Positions 7,935 through 16,425 are shown, counted from the stretch's first letter. The stretch is DNA of 64,000 nt from Micromonospora sp. NBC_01813 (GCF_035917335.1 NZ_CP109067.1:4153001-4217000); one strand, 5' to 3'. Notes: generated by a model not told the origin, from the sequence alone. Translations and numbers: made by a program.

Positions 7935-8960
7935 GTGGCCACCCTGGCTGATGTCGCGAAACGCGCCGGCGTGTCGCCGGCCACCGCATCCCGCATCATC
8001 AACGGCAGCAGCAAGCCGGTCACCGAGGCGCTGCGCGACCGGGTCCTCGCGGCGGTCGAGGAGCTGCAGTACGTCCCCAACGCCCACGCGCAGTCACTGG
8101 CCCGGTCCCACCGCAGCGCGGTCGGCGTCGTGGTGCACGACGTCTCCGACCCGTACTTCGCCGAGATAACCCGCGGCCTGCAGCGGGTAGCCACCGAGCA
8201 CGGCCGGTTGGTGATCATCTGCAACAGTTACCGCGACCCGGAGAAGGAGCTGCAGTACGTCGAGCTGCTCCGGGCCCACCAGGTGGCGGCGATCATCCTC
8301 GCCGGATCCGGATACCACGACGAGACGTTCACCGCGCTGCTGGAAAGCAAACTACGGGTCTACGAACGGACCGGCGGCCGGGTCGCGGTCATCGGTCGAC
8401 ACGAACACGCCGGCGACGCGGTGGTTCCCGACAACGAGATGGGCGGCTACCTGCTCGGCGCCGAGCTCTACTCGCTCGGCCACACCAGATTCGGCGTGGT
8501 GGCCGGGCCCAAGGTGCTGACCACGACGACCGACCGGCTCACCGGGCTCCGTCGGGCGGCCCGCGAGCACGGTCAGAAGCTACCGGCCCGGCGGGTGGCG
8601 TACGCGGACTTCGACCGGGCCAGCGGAGCGGCCGCCGCCGCGAGCCTGCTGGACGCCGAGCCCGGACTGACCGCGATCGCCGCGCTCAACGACTCGATGG
8701 CGATCGGCACCATGGCGCTGTTGCGATCCCGCGGCATCATGATCCCGGAGCAGGTCAGCGTGGTGGGCTTCGACGACATGCCGGTGGCTCGCGACGTCAC
8801 GCCGGCGTTGACCACGGTGCGGCTGCCGCTGGCCGAGATGGGTGCCCGGGCGATGACGATGGCGTTGCAGCCGGGTGCCGCGGCACGAGCGCCGATCATC
8901 GAGGAGATCGGCGCGGAACTGGTCCGACGGGAAAGCGCCGGACCGCCTCCACCGGTCTGA
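7935..8960 (+). CDS. LacI-family transcriptional regulator
   Basis: 341 residues from a GTG preceded by AAAGGAG. The N-terminal LacI helix-turn-helix is textbook (ATLADVAKRAGVSPATASRI), with the hinge helix around residues 45-58. The periplasmic-binding-protein-like sensor follows (SAVGVVVHDVSDPYFAEITR; VSVVGFDDMPVARDVTPALT). It should bind the two AAGCGCTT-type sites upstream of itself and repress the divergent dehydrogenase/isomerase pair, and probably its own gene, until a sugar ligand is bound. Confidence 0.93.
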   Translation: MATLADVAKRAGVSPATASRIINGSSKPVTEALRDRVLAAVEELQYVPNAHAQSLARSHRSAVGVVVHDVSDPYFAEITRGLQRVATEHGRLVIICNSYRDPEKELQYVELLRAHQVAAIILAGSGYHDETFTALLESKLRVYERTGGRVAVIGRHEHAGDAVVPDNEMGGYLLGAELYSLGHTRFGVVAGPKVLTTTTDRLTGLRRAAREHGQKLPARRVAYADFDRASGAAAAASLLDAEPGLTAIAALNDSMAIGTMALLRSRGIMIPEQVSVVGFDDMPVARDVTPALTTVRLPLAEMGARAMTMALQPGAAARAPIIEEIGAELVRRESAGPPPPV

Positions 8961-8984
8961 CCCCGTCGATCCGGATGCGGTGGA

Positions 8985-9013
8985 TTGCCCACCCACTTGC
9001 CATCGGATAGAAC
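8985..9013 (+). promoter_or_regulatory. Candidate promoter of the radical-SAM gene
   Basis: TTGCCC (8985-8990) and TAGAAC (9008-9013) are separated by exactly 17 bp and match actinobacterial -35/-10 elements. The -10 hexamer forms the left half of the LexA box. Confidence 0.55.
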
Positions 9014-9023
9014 ATGTGTTCGA
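9008..9023. promoter_or_regulatory. LexA (SOS) box
   Basis: TAGAACATGTGTTCGA matches the actinobacterial/Gram-positive SOS box CGAAC-N4-GTTCG except for one base in the left half. It ends 9 bp before the ATG at 9033 and covers the candidate -10, so bound LexA would block initiation. The homologous M. tuberculosis gene Rv2578c is reported as DNA-damage inducible. Confidence 0.85.
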
Positions 9024-9032
9024 ATTACTGCC

Positions 9033-10142
9033 ATGCGTTGGGACACCCTGTCGGCTCCCCACGACCGGGAGGTCCTTCCAGGGGCGGCCCCAGCAGTAGG
9101 GGCAGCCCCAGCGGCTCCACCCCTGCCGCTGGGGCTGCCCGAGGCCGTGTCCCGCACATTCGACACTCCCGGCTTCGCCGGGATGACCTTCTTCGAGATC
9201 AACGCCAAGTCGATCATCAATCAGGTGCGGGGCTCGTCCCGGGTGCCCTTCGAGTGGACGATCAATCCGTACCGCGGCTGCAGCCACGCCTGCTCGTACT
9301 GCTTCGCCCGCAACACGCACACCTACCTCGACCTCGACGCCGGTCTCGACTTCGACACCAAGGTCATCGTGAAGGTCAACGCGGCGGAGCTCCTGCGCCG
9401 CGAGTTGGCCGCACCCAGCTGGGCTGGCGGGCCCATCGCGATGGGCACCAACGTCGACTGCTACCAGCGGGCCGAGGGACGCTACCGGCTGATGCCCGAG
9501 ATCATCAGCGCGTTGCGTGACGCGGGCAACCCGTTCTCGATTCTCACCAAGGGCACCCTGATCCTGCGTGACCTGCCCCTGCTGCGCGAGGCCGCGCGGG
9601 CGGCCCCGGTCAGCCTCGCGATGTCGATCGGCTTTGTCGACGAGGCGCTGTGGCGGGCGGTCGAGTCCGGCGCGCCGAGCCCGGCCCGCCGGCTGGCCAC
9701 GGTCCGCACCCTGGTCGACGCCGGCTTCAGCGTCAACGTCCTGATGGCGCCGATCCTGCCTGGTCTGACCGACGACGAGGAGTCCATCGACGCCACCGTG
9801 GCCGCGATCGCCCAGGCGGGTGCCGCCAGTGTCGTCCCGCTGCCATTGCACCTGCGGCCCGGCGCCCGCGAGTGGTATGCGGCCTGGCTCGGCAGGACCT
9901 TTCCCGAACTCGTCGGGCACTACCGGGCACTGTTTCGGTCCGGGTCCTACCTGCCGCAGTCCTACCAGCGGGAGGTCGTCGCCCGGGTCCGGATGGCCGC
10001 CCGCCGGCATGGCCTGTCGCCGGCCGATCCGGGCGCCACGCGCCGGGTCGACGGCGCGGTCACCACAGATGGTGAAGCGCCCGGCCGGGCGCCGGCCCAC
10101 CCGGGTGGGCAGGGTGGGCCGGTGCAACTCGCCCTGCTGTGA
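9033..10142 (+). CDS. Rv2578c-type radical SAM protein, SOS-regulated
   Basis: 369 residues. The radical-SAM CxxxCxxC cluster motif is in NPYRGCSHACSYCFARNTHT, within a SPL-like (spore-photoproduct-lyase-related) radical SAM domain at about residues 60-290. The N-terminal ~45 residues are an Ala/Pro linker and the C-terminal ~35 are disordered. A LexA box sits directly in front of the ATG, and I chose 9033 over upstream starts because those would place the operator inside the coding region. Family function is unproven; repair or tolerance of nucleic-acid damage is suggested by the SPL relation and SOS control. Confidence 0.88.
   Translation: MRWDTLSAPHDREVLPGAAPAVGAAPAAPPLPLGLPEAVSRTFDTPGFAGMTFFEINAKSIINQVRGSSRVPFEWTINPYRGCSHACSYCFARNTHTYLDLDAGLDFDTKVIVKVNAAELLRRELAAPSWAGGPIAMGTNVDCYQRAEGRYRLMPEIISALRDAGNPFSILTKGTLILRDLPLLREAARAAPVSLAMSIGFVDEALWRAVESGAPSPARRLATVRTLVDAGFSVNVLMAPILPGLTDDEESIDATVAAIAQAGAASVVPLPLHLRPGAREWYAAWLGRTFPELVGHYRALFRSGSYLPQSYQREVVARVRMAARRHGLSPADPGATRRVDGAVTTDGEAPGRAPAHPGGQGGPVQLALL
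9100..9140. repeat. 15-bp perfect inverted repeat inside the radical-SAM gene
   Basis: GGGCAGCCCCAGCGG at 9100-9114 is exactly complementary to 9126-9140 across an 11-nt loop. It encodes the Ala/Pro linker early in the protein, about 22 codons from the start, and would form a very stable mRNA hairpin. Confidence 0.85.
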
Positions 10143-10236
10143 TTCCTGCTCGACCGGCTTGACCGGGCTAGACCGGCAGCCGGCCGGGGATCGTCGGACG
10201 GGGAGCGGCCCTACCGGCACGGATTACGCTCGGCAG

Positions 10237-10644
10237 GTGAGAAGTCCACAACAAATTCTGGCCGCGGCGCGGACGATCGCGGTGGTCGGCGCCTCCCGCG
10301 ATCCGGCGAAGCCGGCGCACAGCGTCCCGGCGCAGCTCATCCGGTACGGCTGGCAGGTGATTCCGGTCAACCCGCACGCCCGGGAGATCTTCGGCGTACC
10401 CACGGTTGCCAGCCTGGCCGAGATCGCGGAGCCGATCGACCTGGTCAACGTGTTCCGACCGGTGCCGGACGCGATCGACGCGGTACGCGAGGCGGTGCGG
10501 ATCGGCGCCCCCGCCGTCTGGCTGCAGAGTGGCATCACGTCGGCCGAGGCCCGCGAGATCGCCGTCGCCGCCGGCATCGACTACGTCGAGGACCGTTGCG
10601 TCGCCGTCGAACGGGCACTCGCCGGCCTCACCCGCCGAGCCTGA
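10237..10644 (+). CDS. CoA-binding domain protein (YccU-like)
   Basis: 135 residues from a GTG at 10237. A single Rossmann-type CoA-binding domain of the YccU family: GASRDPAKPAHSVPAQLIRY near the N-terminus, IPVNPHAREIFGVP, and VWLQSGITSAEAREIAVAAG with the family's C-terminal EDRCVAVE. Members bind CoA-like ligands, but no reaction is established. The gene ends 15 bp before a long palindrome shared with the convergent SDR gene. Confidence 0.88.
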   Translation: MRSPQQILAAARTIAVVGASRDPAKPAHSVPAQLIRYGWQVIPVNPHAREIFGVPTVASLAEIAEPIDLVNVFRPVPDAIDAVREAVRIGAPAVWLQSGITSAEAREIAVAAGIDYVEDRCVAVERALAGLTRRA

Positions 10645-10659
10645 CCCGTCCTCCTCCGC

Positions 10660-10738
10660 GATATTCCGACGATCTTGCACTTATCGACGGACAAAACCGG
10701 CAAAGGCTCTCGATAACTGCAAGATCGTCGGGGATATC
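10660..10738. repeat. Long imperfect palindrome (~27-29 bp arms) between convergent genes
   Basis: The left arm 10660-10686 and the right arm 10710-10738 are complementary except for one mismatch and a small indel. Both contain the core CGACGATCTTGCA or its complement, separated by ~23 nt. The right arm runs into the SDR stop codon at 10737. It can act as a bidirectional terminator. It is also AT-richer and more precisely complementary than the other terminators here, as expected of a REP/MITE-like dispersed palindrome. Confidence 0.8.
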
Positions 10739-11663
10739 AGCGGTACTGCGCCTCCCGGACACTGTTGCCGCCGTCGACCACCAGCATCTGCCCGGTGATG
10801 TACGACGCCGCCGGTGAACAGAAGAACGCGATCGCCGCCGCCACCTCGTCCGGCGTACCGGGGCGGCCGATCGGCGTACCCATGCCCTGCTTGAGCTCGG
10901 TCACCGTCGACGCCGCGGTGTAGATCGTGCCGGGCGCGACGGCGTTGACCGTGACCCCGTCGGCGACCATCTCCATCGCCAGGGCCCGGGTCAACCCGAC
11001 CACCCCGGCCTTCGCCGCCGCGTAACCGGCCTCGGTCGGCAGGGCGTTGACCGGGCCGGCGGTGGCGGCCAGGTTGACGATCCGACCCCAACCGCGTTCG
11101 GACATCCCGCCGATGAAGGCCCGGCTGCACAGGAACGCGGTGGTGAGGTTGCGGTCGATCTCCGCGCGCCACTCGTCGAAGCTGAGCTGGGCGACCGGTC
11201 GCAGCACCTCCGGACTCGCCCGGCTGGCCAGCCCGGCGTTGTTGACCAGCACCTCGACGTCACCCAACTGCTCGGTGACTGCATCGGCCAGCGCGGCGAC
11301 CTCGGCCTCGTCGGTCAGGTCCGCCACGAATCCGGTCGCGCCGAGCTCCGACGCGCGCTCGTGGATACGCCGGGTGGTCGAAACGATGGCCACCCGGGCA
11401 CCGAGCTGGCCGAGTCGACGCGCGGTGGCATACCCGATGCCGTCCGAGCTGCCGGCGCCGGTGACCAACGCGATCCGGCCGTCCAACCGCAACGGTCCGG
11501 GCTCCGGAGCTGGTCCGGTGGCTGCCGTCGGCCCGTCCGGACCGGCACCGGGCGCAACTGATCCGTCCCGGTCGACGGCCGGTGTCGGAACGGTGGAGCG
11601 GTGTGTGTCGGCGTCTCGCGTACCGGCGCGGGAACGGACCACGGTACGTGCGTCAAAGCCCAT
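10737..11663 (-). CDS. SDR-family oxidoreductase (3-oxoacyl-ACP-reductase-like)
   Basis: 308 residues. A classical short-chain dehydrogenase core begins near residue 58 ([20 protein letters not shown]), with NNAG ([13 protein letters not shown]) and the catalytic Tyr/Lys in YAAAK. The position 13 residues before the Tyr, normally Ser, is Thr here (NLAATAGPV). The first ~55 residues are unstructured, so a later start is possible; no decisive ribosome-binding site was found. FabG-like sequence does not prove a fatty-acid role, and the gene stands alone, convergent with the CoA-binding gene. Confidence 0.82.
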   Translation of the reverse strand: MGFDARTVVRSRAGTRDADTHRSTVPTPAVDRDGSVAPGAGPDGPTAATGPAPEPGPLRLDGRIALVTGAGSSDGIGYATARRLGQLGARVAIVSTTRRIHERASELGATGFVADLTDEAEVAALADAVTEQLGDVEVLVNNAGLASRASPEVLRPVAQLSFDEWRAEIDRNLTTAFLCSRAFIGGMSERGWGRIVNLAATAGPVNALPTEAGYAAAKAGVVGLTRALAMEMVADGVTVNAVAPGTIYTAASTVTELKQGMGTPIGRPGTPDEVAAAIAFFCSPAASYITGQMLVVDGGNSVREAQYR

Positions 11664-11778
11664 GCGCTGATCCTGCCTGTTGGCGTCGCGCTGGGCAACG
11701 ACGCGCGGTGATCGCGAGTTGGCGGCGACGGTCTACCCTGAGCGCGCAACCAGCGACCCGACAGAGAGACCCTCGGTG

Positions 11779-12312
11779 ATGAGCCAACCCCAGCAGCCAG
11801 GCAATTGGGGCGATCCGTCCTGGCCCAGTCAGCAGCAGCAGCCCTACGGCTATCCCGATCCGGCCGGCCCGGTCAGTGGGCAGCCGGTCCCCCAGGGTGG
11901 CTACCCGGCGTTCACCGACCCCAGTTACCAGCAGGCCGGCTACCCACCGGCCGGCTACCCACCACCGGGCTATCCGGCACCCGGGTACGGCGCGCCGGGC
12001 GGCTACCCGTACCCGGTCGCCGCCGCAGGGCCGACGAACGGCCGGGCCATCGCGGCGTTGGTCGTCGGCATCCTCGGGATCCTGGGACTGTGCGGGTACT
12101 TCGTTCCCGGCCTGCTCGGCATCGTCGGTGCGCTGCTCGGGCATTCCGCCCGCCGGCAGATCCGCGACAGCGCCGCCCAGGGACAGCCGCAGCAGGGTGA
12201 GGGGATGGCCACCGCCGGCATCATCACCGGTTGGATCTCCTTCGGCATCGCCCTGCTCGCCGGCATCGGCATCACCATCGGGATCATCGTCAGCATCGCC
12301 CAGGGCCAGTAG
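11779..12312 (+). CDS. DUF4190 membrane protein
   Basis: 177 residues. The N-terminal ~80 are Pro/Gly/Tyr/Gln-rich with repeated GYPPAGYPPPGYPAPGY motifs. A DUF4190 domain follows with two membrane helices (AALVVGILGILGLCGYFVPG and ITGWISFGIALLAGIGITIG) and between them the conserved GHSARRQIRDS element. Such proteins are abundant in actinobacteria and have no assigned function. A close relative lies 65 bp downstream, which points to local duplication. Confidence 0.85.
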   Translation: MSQPQQPGNWGDPSWPSQQQQPYGYPDPAGPVSGQPVPQGGYPAFTDPSYQQAGYPPAGYPPPGYPAPGYGAPGGYPYPVAAAGPTNGRAIAALVVGILGILGLCGYFVPGLLGIVGALLGHSARRQIRDSAAQGQPQQGEGMATAGIITGWISFGIALLAGIGITIGIIVSIAQGQ

Positions 12313-12377
12313 CGGGCCAGTAGCGGTCAGTCGGCACCGGGGCGGCCCCCGGTTGGACCTCGCAGGAAGGGAAGCCG

Positions 12378-12842
12378 TTGAAGGAATCAGACCCCGGGCA
12401 GGAGAACCAGCCGCCATCGCCGTGGGCCACGCCGTCGGCGGCTGGCGGCATCCCAGCGGCCGATCCCGCCGTGGCCGGCGGATACCCACCGCAACCCGGC
12501 CAGTACCCGCCGCCCGGCCAGATCGCCGGCGGATACCCACCACCCGCCGGGTACGCCGTCTACCCCGCGCCCCGGCCGACGAACAGCATGGCACTCGCGT
12601 CGTTCATCGTGTCGCTGGTGAGCCTGTTCAGCTGCCCGCTGATCGGCCTGGTATCGGTGTTTCTCGGCCGGCGGGCACGCGACGAGATCCGGCGCACCGG
12701 CGAGCAGGGCGATGGGCTGGCCCAGGCCGGCGTGATCATCGGCTGGGTCGGCGTCGGCCTGACCGTGCTGTACACGCTGGTGATCGCCGCGTACTTCGGA
12801 TTCTTCTTCTTGATGGTGAACAGCACCAGCAGCACGTACTGA
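12378..12842 (+). CDS. DUF4190 membrane protein, second copy, TTG start
   Basis: 154 residues. The start is a TTG at 12378, chosen because AGGAAGGGAAG precedes it and no ATG/GTG lies before the family region. It has a Pro/Gly/Tyr-rich N-terminus (GGYPPQPGQYPPPGQ), two membrane helices (SFIVSLVSLFSCPLIGLVSV and GWVGVGLTVLYTLVIAAYFG), and GRRARDEIRRTGEQGDG between them. It is paralogous to the gene immediately upstream in layout and motifs but well diverged. Function unknown. Confidence 0.82.
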   Translation: MKESDPGQENQPPSPWATPSAAGGIPAADPAVAGGYPPQPGQYPPPGQIAGGYPPPAGYAVYPAPRPTNSMALASFIVSLVSLFSCPLIGLVSVFLGRRARDEIRRTGEQGDGLAQAGVIIGWVGVGLTVLYTLVIAAYFGFFFLMVNSTSSTY

Positions 12843-12960
12843 TCGCCCAGCACACCCCGTCGCCGCGTCTCGGGGCGGTCATTGCGGCGGGTCCTGCCCA
12901 TCGAGCGACTTCGACAACGGGCGGGACCGGCGGTAGACGCCGCCACGGTAGCCTCACCCG

Positions 12961-13824
12961 ATGCCCCCCGAAAGCGGCCCCGCGCAGGAACCCAGTTTCC
13001 CCGGTCCGGCGGTGATCACCGGGGCCAGCTCCGGCATCGGCCTGGCCGCCGCCGTGGCGCTGGCCCGGCGCGGCGTCGACGTCGCGCTGGTCGGCCGGCA
13101 CGCCGCCCGGCTGACCGACGCCGCCGCCGAGGTCCGCGAGGCCAGCGGTACGACGCCGGCCACGTTCCGTGCCGACTTCGCCGTCCTCGACGAGGTACGC
13201 GCCCTGGCTGAGCGGCTGCTCGCCGGCTACGACCGGATCGGGGTCCTGGCGAACAACGCCGGCGCGATCATGCTGCGCCCGGTGACCACGGTCGACGGGT
13301 TCGAGTCGACCATGCAGGCCAACCACCTGGCCCCGTTCCTCCTGACCAGGCTGCTGCTGGACCGGATCGAGCGGGTGGTCACCACGGCCTCCGGTGCGCA
13401 TCGCAGCGGCGCCCTCGACCCGACCGACCTCAACGCCGCGCTGGGTGCCGGAGGTCGCTACCGGGCCATGCGGGCGTACGGCACCAGCAAGCAGGCGAAC
13501 ATCCTCTTCGCCGCCGAACTGGCCCGCCGCCGACCGGACATCGTCTCGGTGTCGTTCCATCCGGGCGTGGTCCGCACCCGGTTCGCCAACGAACACCCCG
13601 TGGTGGCCTGGGGAATGCGGATCGCCCCGTTGCTACGCACCCCGGCCCAGGGCGCGCAGACCCTGGTGTGGCTGGCCGGGGAGCGCCGGTCCAGGTTGGT
13701 CGACGGCGGCTACTACGTCGACGGCAAACTACGGCGACCCCGGTCGTGGGCGGCCGATCCGCAGTTGGCCGCCGCGCTCTGGACGGCCAGCGAACGCGCT
13801 GTCGGGCTGCCCGAGGCCGGCTGA
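12961..13824 (+). CDS. SDR-family NAD(P)-dependent oxidoreductase (retinol-dehydrogenase-like)
   Basis: 287 residues. The Rossmann motif is AVITGASSGIGLAAAVALAR, then NNAG (IGVLANNAGAIML), the catalytic Ser in VVTTASGAHRSG and Tyr/Lys in YGTSKQANILF. The order and the long C-terminus resemble the retinol dehydrogenase/WWOX-like group of SDRs, which act on lipophilic alcohols or ketones; the real substrate is unknown. It is preceded by about 118 bp without a gene and is followed by the convergent EamA transporter. Confidence 0.87.
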   Translation: MPPESGPAQEPSFPGPAVITGASSGIGLAAAVALARRGVDVALVGRHAARLTDAAAEVREASGTTPATFRADFAVLDEVRALAERLLAGYDRIGVLANNAGAIMLRPVTTVDGFESTMQANHLAPFLLTRLLLDRIERVVTTASGAHRSGALDPTDLNAALGAGGRYRAMRAYGTSKQANILFAAELARRRPDIVSVSFHPGVVRTRFANEHPVVAWGMRIAPLLRTPAQGAQTLVWLAGERRSRLVDGGYYVDGKLRRPRSWAADPQLAAALWTASERAVGLPEAG

Positions 13825-13866
13825 GCCGGTCCGCCGGGCGTTGCGCTCGGATCGACCCGACACTGG

Positions 13867-14838
13867 TCAGGACGCCGGCGGGCTTTCCGGCGGCCCGGCC
13901 TCCGGTGGCAGCGGTGGCGGCGTCCGGTTGCGGGTACCGCCCAGCACCACCACGGCCACGCCGACCAGCAGCAGGCCGAGCCCGGGCAGGGCGGCGAGCC
14001 GGGGCACCTGGTCGAGCCACAGCCAGGCGATGAGCGCGGCACCGGGCACCTCCAGCAGGATCAGGACGCTCACCGTGGTCGCCGGAATCTTGTGCAGTGC
14101 GTAGCTGAACATCGAATGGCCGAGCAGTTGCGCTCCGACGACCAGGCCGAGGATCACCAGCCAGGTCGATCCGGAGAATCCGGTCAGCTGGATCCCGCCG
14201 ACCAGGCAGACGCCGAGCAGCACCACCGCGCAGACGCCGTAGCAGATCGTGGTGTACGTCGTGGTGCTGACCGTTCGCCGCGCGTGCTCACCGAACGCGG
14301 TGTAGACCGCGGCGAAGACCGCTCCGGCCAGGGCCAGCAGATCGCCGGCGACGGCCCGGGCGTCGAACCCGACATCGGCGCCGGTGGCGAGTGCGGCGCC
14401 GACGACCGCGATGCCGATGCCCCACCAGGTGACCGTCGGCAGTCGGCGGCCCTGACCCAACGCGATCAGGCCCTGCCAGACCGGCTGGGTGGCGACGAGC
14501 GCGGTGGCCGTCGCCACCGACGTCAGCTGGGCGCTCGGCATCCAGGTGCCGAAGTGGGCGGCCAGCGCGACGCCGGCCAGCACACACCAGCCGACCTGAC
14601 GGCGGCCCCCCGCACCGGCCAGCATCCGCAGCTCGGGCCGGCGGCGGGCCAAGACGAAGGGGACCACCGCGCCGGTGGCCAGTACGTTTCGCCAGAGGGC
14701 GATGGCGAGCGCGGGCGCGGCGGCGAAGGCGATCAGCGGAGCGGAGGTGGAGACGGCGAGTACGGCGACGGCGGCGGCACCGGTGGCGAGCAGCTCACCC
14801 CGGCCGCCCGGACCTGGCAGGTGAGCATCGGAGGACAC
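13867..14838 (-). CDS. EamA/DMT-family transporter
   Basis: 323 residues with about ten hydrophobic helices in two EamA repeats (first half GAAAVAVLAVSTSAPLIAFA, second half LLALAGAVFAAVYTAFGEHA). This is the drug/metabolite transporter architecture. These proteins export amino acids or other small metabolites; nothing nearby identifies the cargo. The C-terminal ~25 residues are a Pro-rich cytosolic tail. The gene is divergent from the repeat-bearing gene at 14902, with a 63-bp gap. Confidence 0.87.
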   Translation of the reverse strand: MSSDAHLPGPGGRGELLATGAAAVAVLAVSTSAPLIAFAAAPALAIALWRNVLATGAVVPFVLARRRPELRMLAGAGGRRQVGWCVLAGVALAAHFGTWMPSAQLTSVATATALVATQPVWQGLIALGQGRRLPTVTWWGIGIAVVGAALATGADVGFDARAVAGDLLALAGAVFAAVYTAFGEHARRTVSTTTYTTICYGVCAVVLLGVCLVGGIQLTGFSGSTWLVILGLVVGAQLLGHSMFSYALHKIPATTVSVLILLEVPGAALIAWLWLDQVPRLAALPGLGLLLVGVAVVVLGGTRNRTPPPLPPEAGPPESPPAS

Positions 14839-14901
14839 GGGACACGATCCTCACAGATCGCCGCGGCGGACAATCGGCCGGGATTGCGGCACGATGGCAG
14901 G

Positions 14902-15492
14902 ATGTCCGAACCCTCAGCCGTCCCGCCCGTGGTCGGAAAGTCCGTGCCGGTGGTCGGGGAGGCCGTACCGGTGGTCGGGGAGGCCGTACCGGTGGTCGAG
15001 AAGGCCGTGCCGGTGGTCGAGGAGGCCGTCAAGAAGGCGGCCGTGGCCTGGGTCTCGGTGGACGGGGCACCGGCCCGCGCCCTGTGGTGCCTGCCGGTCG
15101 ACGGTGTCCTCTACCTGATCGACGGTCCCGGTGAGCAGTCCGCCACCGCGCTGGCGGCCGGCGTGCCGACCACGGTGACGTTGCGCGGCGATCACGGCGG
15201 GCGGATCGTCACCTGGCTGGCGGTGGTGACGCTGGTCGAGCCGGGCGGCGAGCAGTGGGAGTCGATCGCCCCGCAGGTCGCCGCGAAACGGCTCAACGCC
15301 CCGGGCAGCCCCGCCGAGCTGGTCCAGCGGTGGAGCACCGAATGCCGGCTGTTCCGGCTGGCGCCGGCCGAAGCCCCGGTCACCGCCGGCGCGGCACTGC
15401 CGGACGGGTCACTCGCCGCGCCGCCGCGCCCGACTGCGGTCACCCGGCCTACTCGGCGGCCGTTCCGGCTGCACCGGGTCCGCCGCCGCTGA
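14902..15492 (+). CDS. Unknown protein with N-terminal VVGEAVP repeats
   Basis: 196 residues. Residues 9-46 are tandem heptads (VVGKSVP, VVGEAVP, VVGEAVP, VVEKAVP, VVEEAVK). A compact beta-rich domain follows (VAWVSVDGAPARALWCLPVD; VTLRGDHGGRIVTWLAVVTL) that looks like an FMN/F420-type split barrel, though I cannot confirm this. The C-terminus is Arg-rich and disordered (RPTRRPFRLHRVRRR). The start at 14902 follows GGCAGG. The heptad block is encoded by a 21-bp minisatellite and may be variable among strains. Confidence 0.65.
   Translation: MSEPSAVPPVVGKSVPVVGEAVPVVGEAVPVVEKAVPVVEEAVKKAAVAWVSVDGAPARALWCLPVDGVLYLIDGPGEQSATALAAGVPTTVTLRGDHGGRIVTWLAVVTLVEPGGEQWESIAPQVAAKRLNAPGSPAELVQRWSTECRLFRLAPAEAPVTAGAALPDGSLAAPPRPTAVTRPTRRPFRLHRVRRR
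14929..15033 (+). repeat. 21-bp coding tandem repeat (heptad VVGEAVP), about five copies
   Basis: Four full 21-bp units (14929-14949, 14950-14970, 14971-14991, 14992-15012) and a partial fifth. The second and third are identical; the outer ones carry a few substitutions. In-frame expansion is expected because 21 is a multiple of three. Confidence 0.92.
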
Positions 15493-15508
15493 CCGGCAGA
15501 CTCGGGCG

Positions 15509-16402
15509 TCAGCCCACGAACGGCGGGACCGTGATCTGGCCGGCGGCGATCGGCACCACCTGGCCGGCGACGGTGGCGGACCGCGCCCGGCCGCCGAGAG
15601 CGGTCACCGTGCAGTCCAGGGCGGATGGTCGATGGATCTCGGCACCCTGCCGTACGGCGTAGCGCGACTGGCCGTTCGGCGGTAGCAGCCCGCTGGTCAC
15701 CGCCCACACGCCGAGACCGAGCGCGGCCGAGCCGGTGGCCGGGTCCTCGGTGACGCCGGCACCGGGGCAGAACACCCGGGCGTGCGCGGTCGGGTGAGCG
15801 CCGGCTCCGGCCGGGTCCCAGGAGAAGACGCTGAGCATCCCGACGCCCGCGCGCAGCGCCGCGACCGGGTCGAGGCTCGCCCGGGCGACCGCCTCCGGGC
15901 GTACGCACAGGTAGTCGAACTCGAGTCCGCAGCCGGCCCGGCGCGGTGCCGGGCCGGGGTGGTCGTCGGCGGTGAGCCCGACCGCGGCCAGCAGCACCGC
16001 CGCCTCGACCGTCGGCCCGACGGTCGGCTCGCCGCCGGCCAACGTCGCGTACCCGTGCTCGGTGAGCTCGATCGGCAGCAACCCGGCGCCGCACTCCTGC
16101 ACGACGGTGCCCGACGACACCAGGCCCCGACGCCCGGCGGTGACCGCCGCGCCGACGCTGGGATGTCCGGCGAACGGCAACTCCCGCTCCGGTGTGAAGA
16201 TCCTCACCCGGTAGCTCGCGCCGGCGGTCCGGGTCGGCAGCACGAACACCGTCTCGGAGAGGTTGAACTCCCGGGCGATCGCCTGCAACTGGTCGGTGGC
16301 GAGCTGCTCGGCGTCGAAGACCACGGCGAGCTGGTTGCCGGCGAACGGCCGATCCGTGAAGACGTCGACGATCTCGTAACCGAGGCTGGACATGAGACTC
16401 AC
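15509..16402 (-). CDS. PhzF-family isomerase
   Basis: 297 residues (293 or 294 from the inner starts). It has the PhzF/YddE diaminopimelate-epimerase-like fold. The first half has FTDRPFAGNQLAVVF and the catalytic Glu in NLSETVFVLP, then LPFAGHPSVGAA; the second half has the signature GVTEDPATGSAALGL. PhzF isomerises an intermediate of phenazine synthesis, but no other phz genes are present here, so the substrate is unknown. It is divergent from the MgtE-N gene with only 23 bp between starts. Confidence 0.88.
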   Translation of the reverse strand: MSLMSSLGYEIVDVFTDRPFAGNQLAVVFDAEQLATDQLQAIAREFNLSETVFVLPTRTAGASYRVRIFTPERELPFAGHPSVGAAVTAGRRGLVSSGTVVQECGAGLLPIELTEHGYATLAGGEPTVGPTVEAAVLLAAVGLTADDHPGPAPRRAGCGLEFDYLCVRPEAVARASLDPVAALRAGVGMLSVFSWDPAGAGAHPTAHARVFCPGAGVTEDPATGSAALGLGVWAVTSGLLPPNGQSRYAVRQGAEIHRPSALDCTVTALGGRARSATVAGQVVPIAAGQITVPPFVG

Positions 16403-16425
16403 CCTACGACCCGTAGGCTGGGCCC

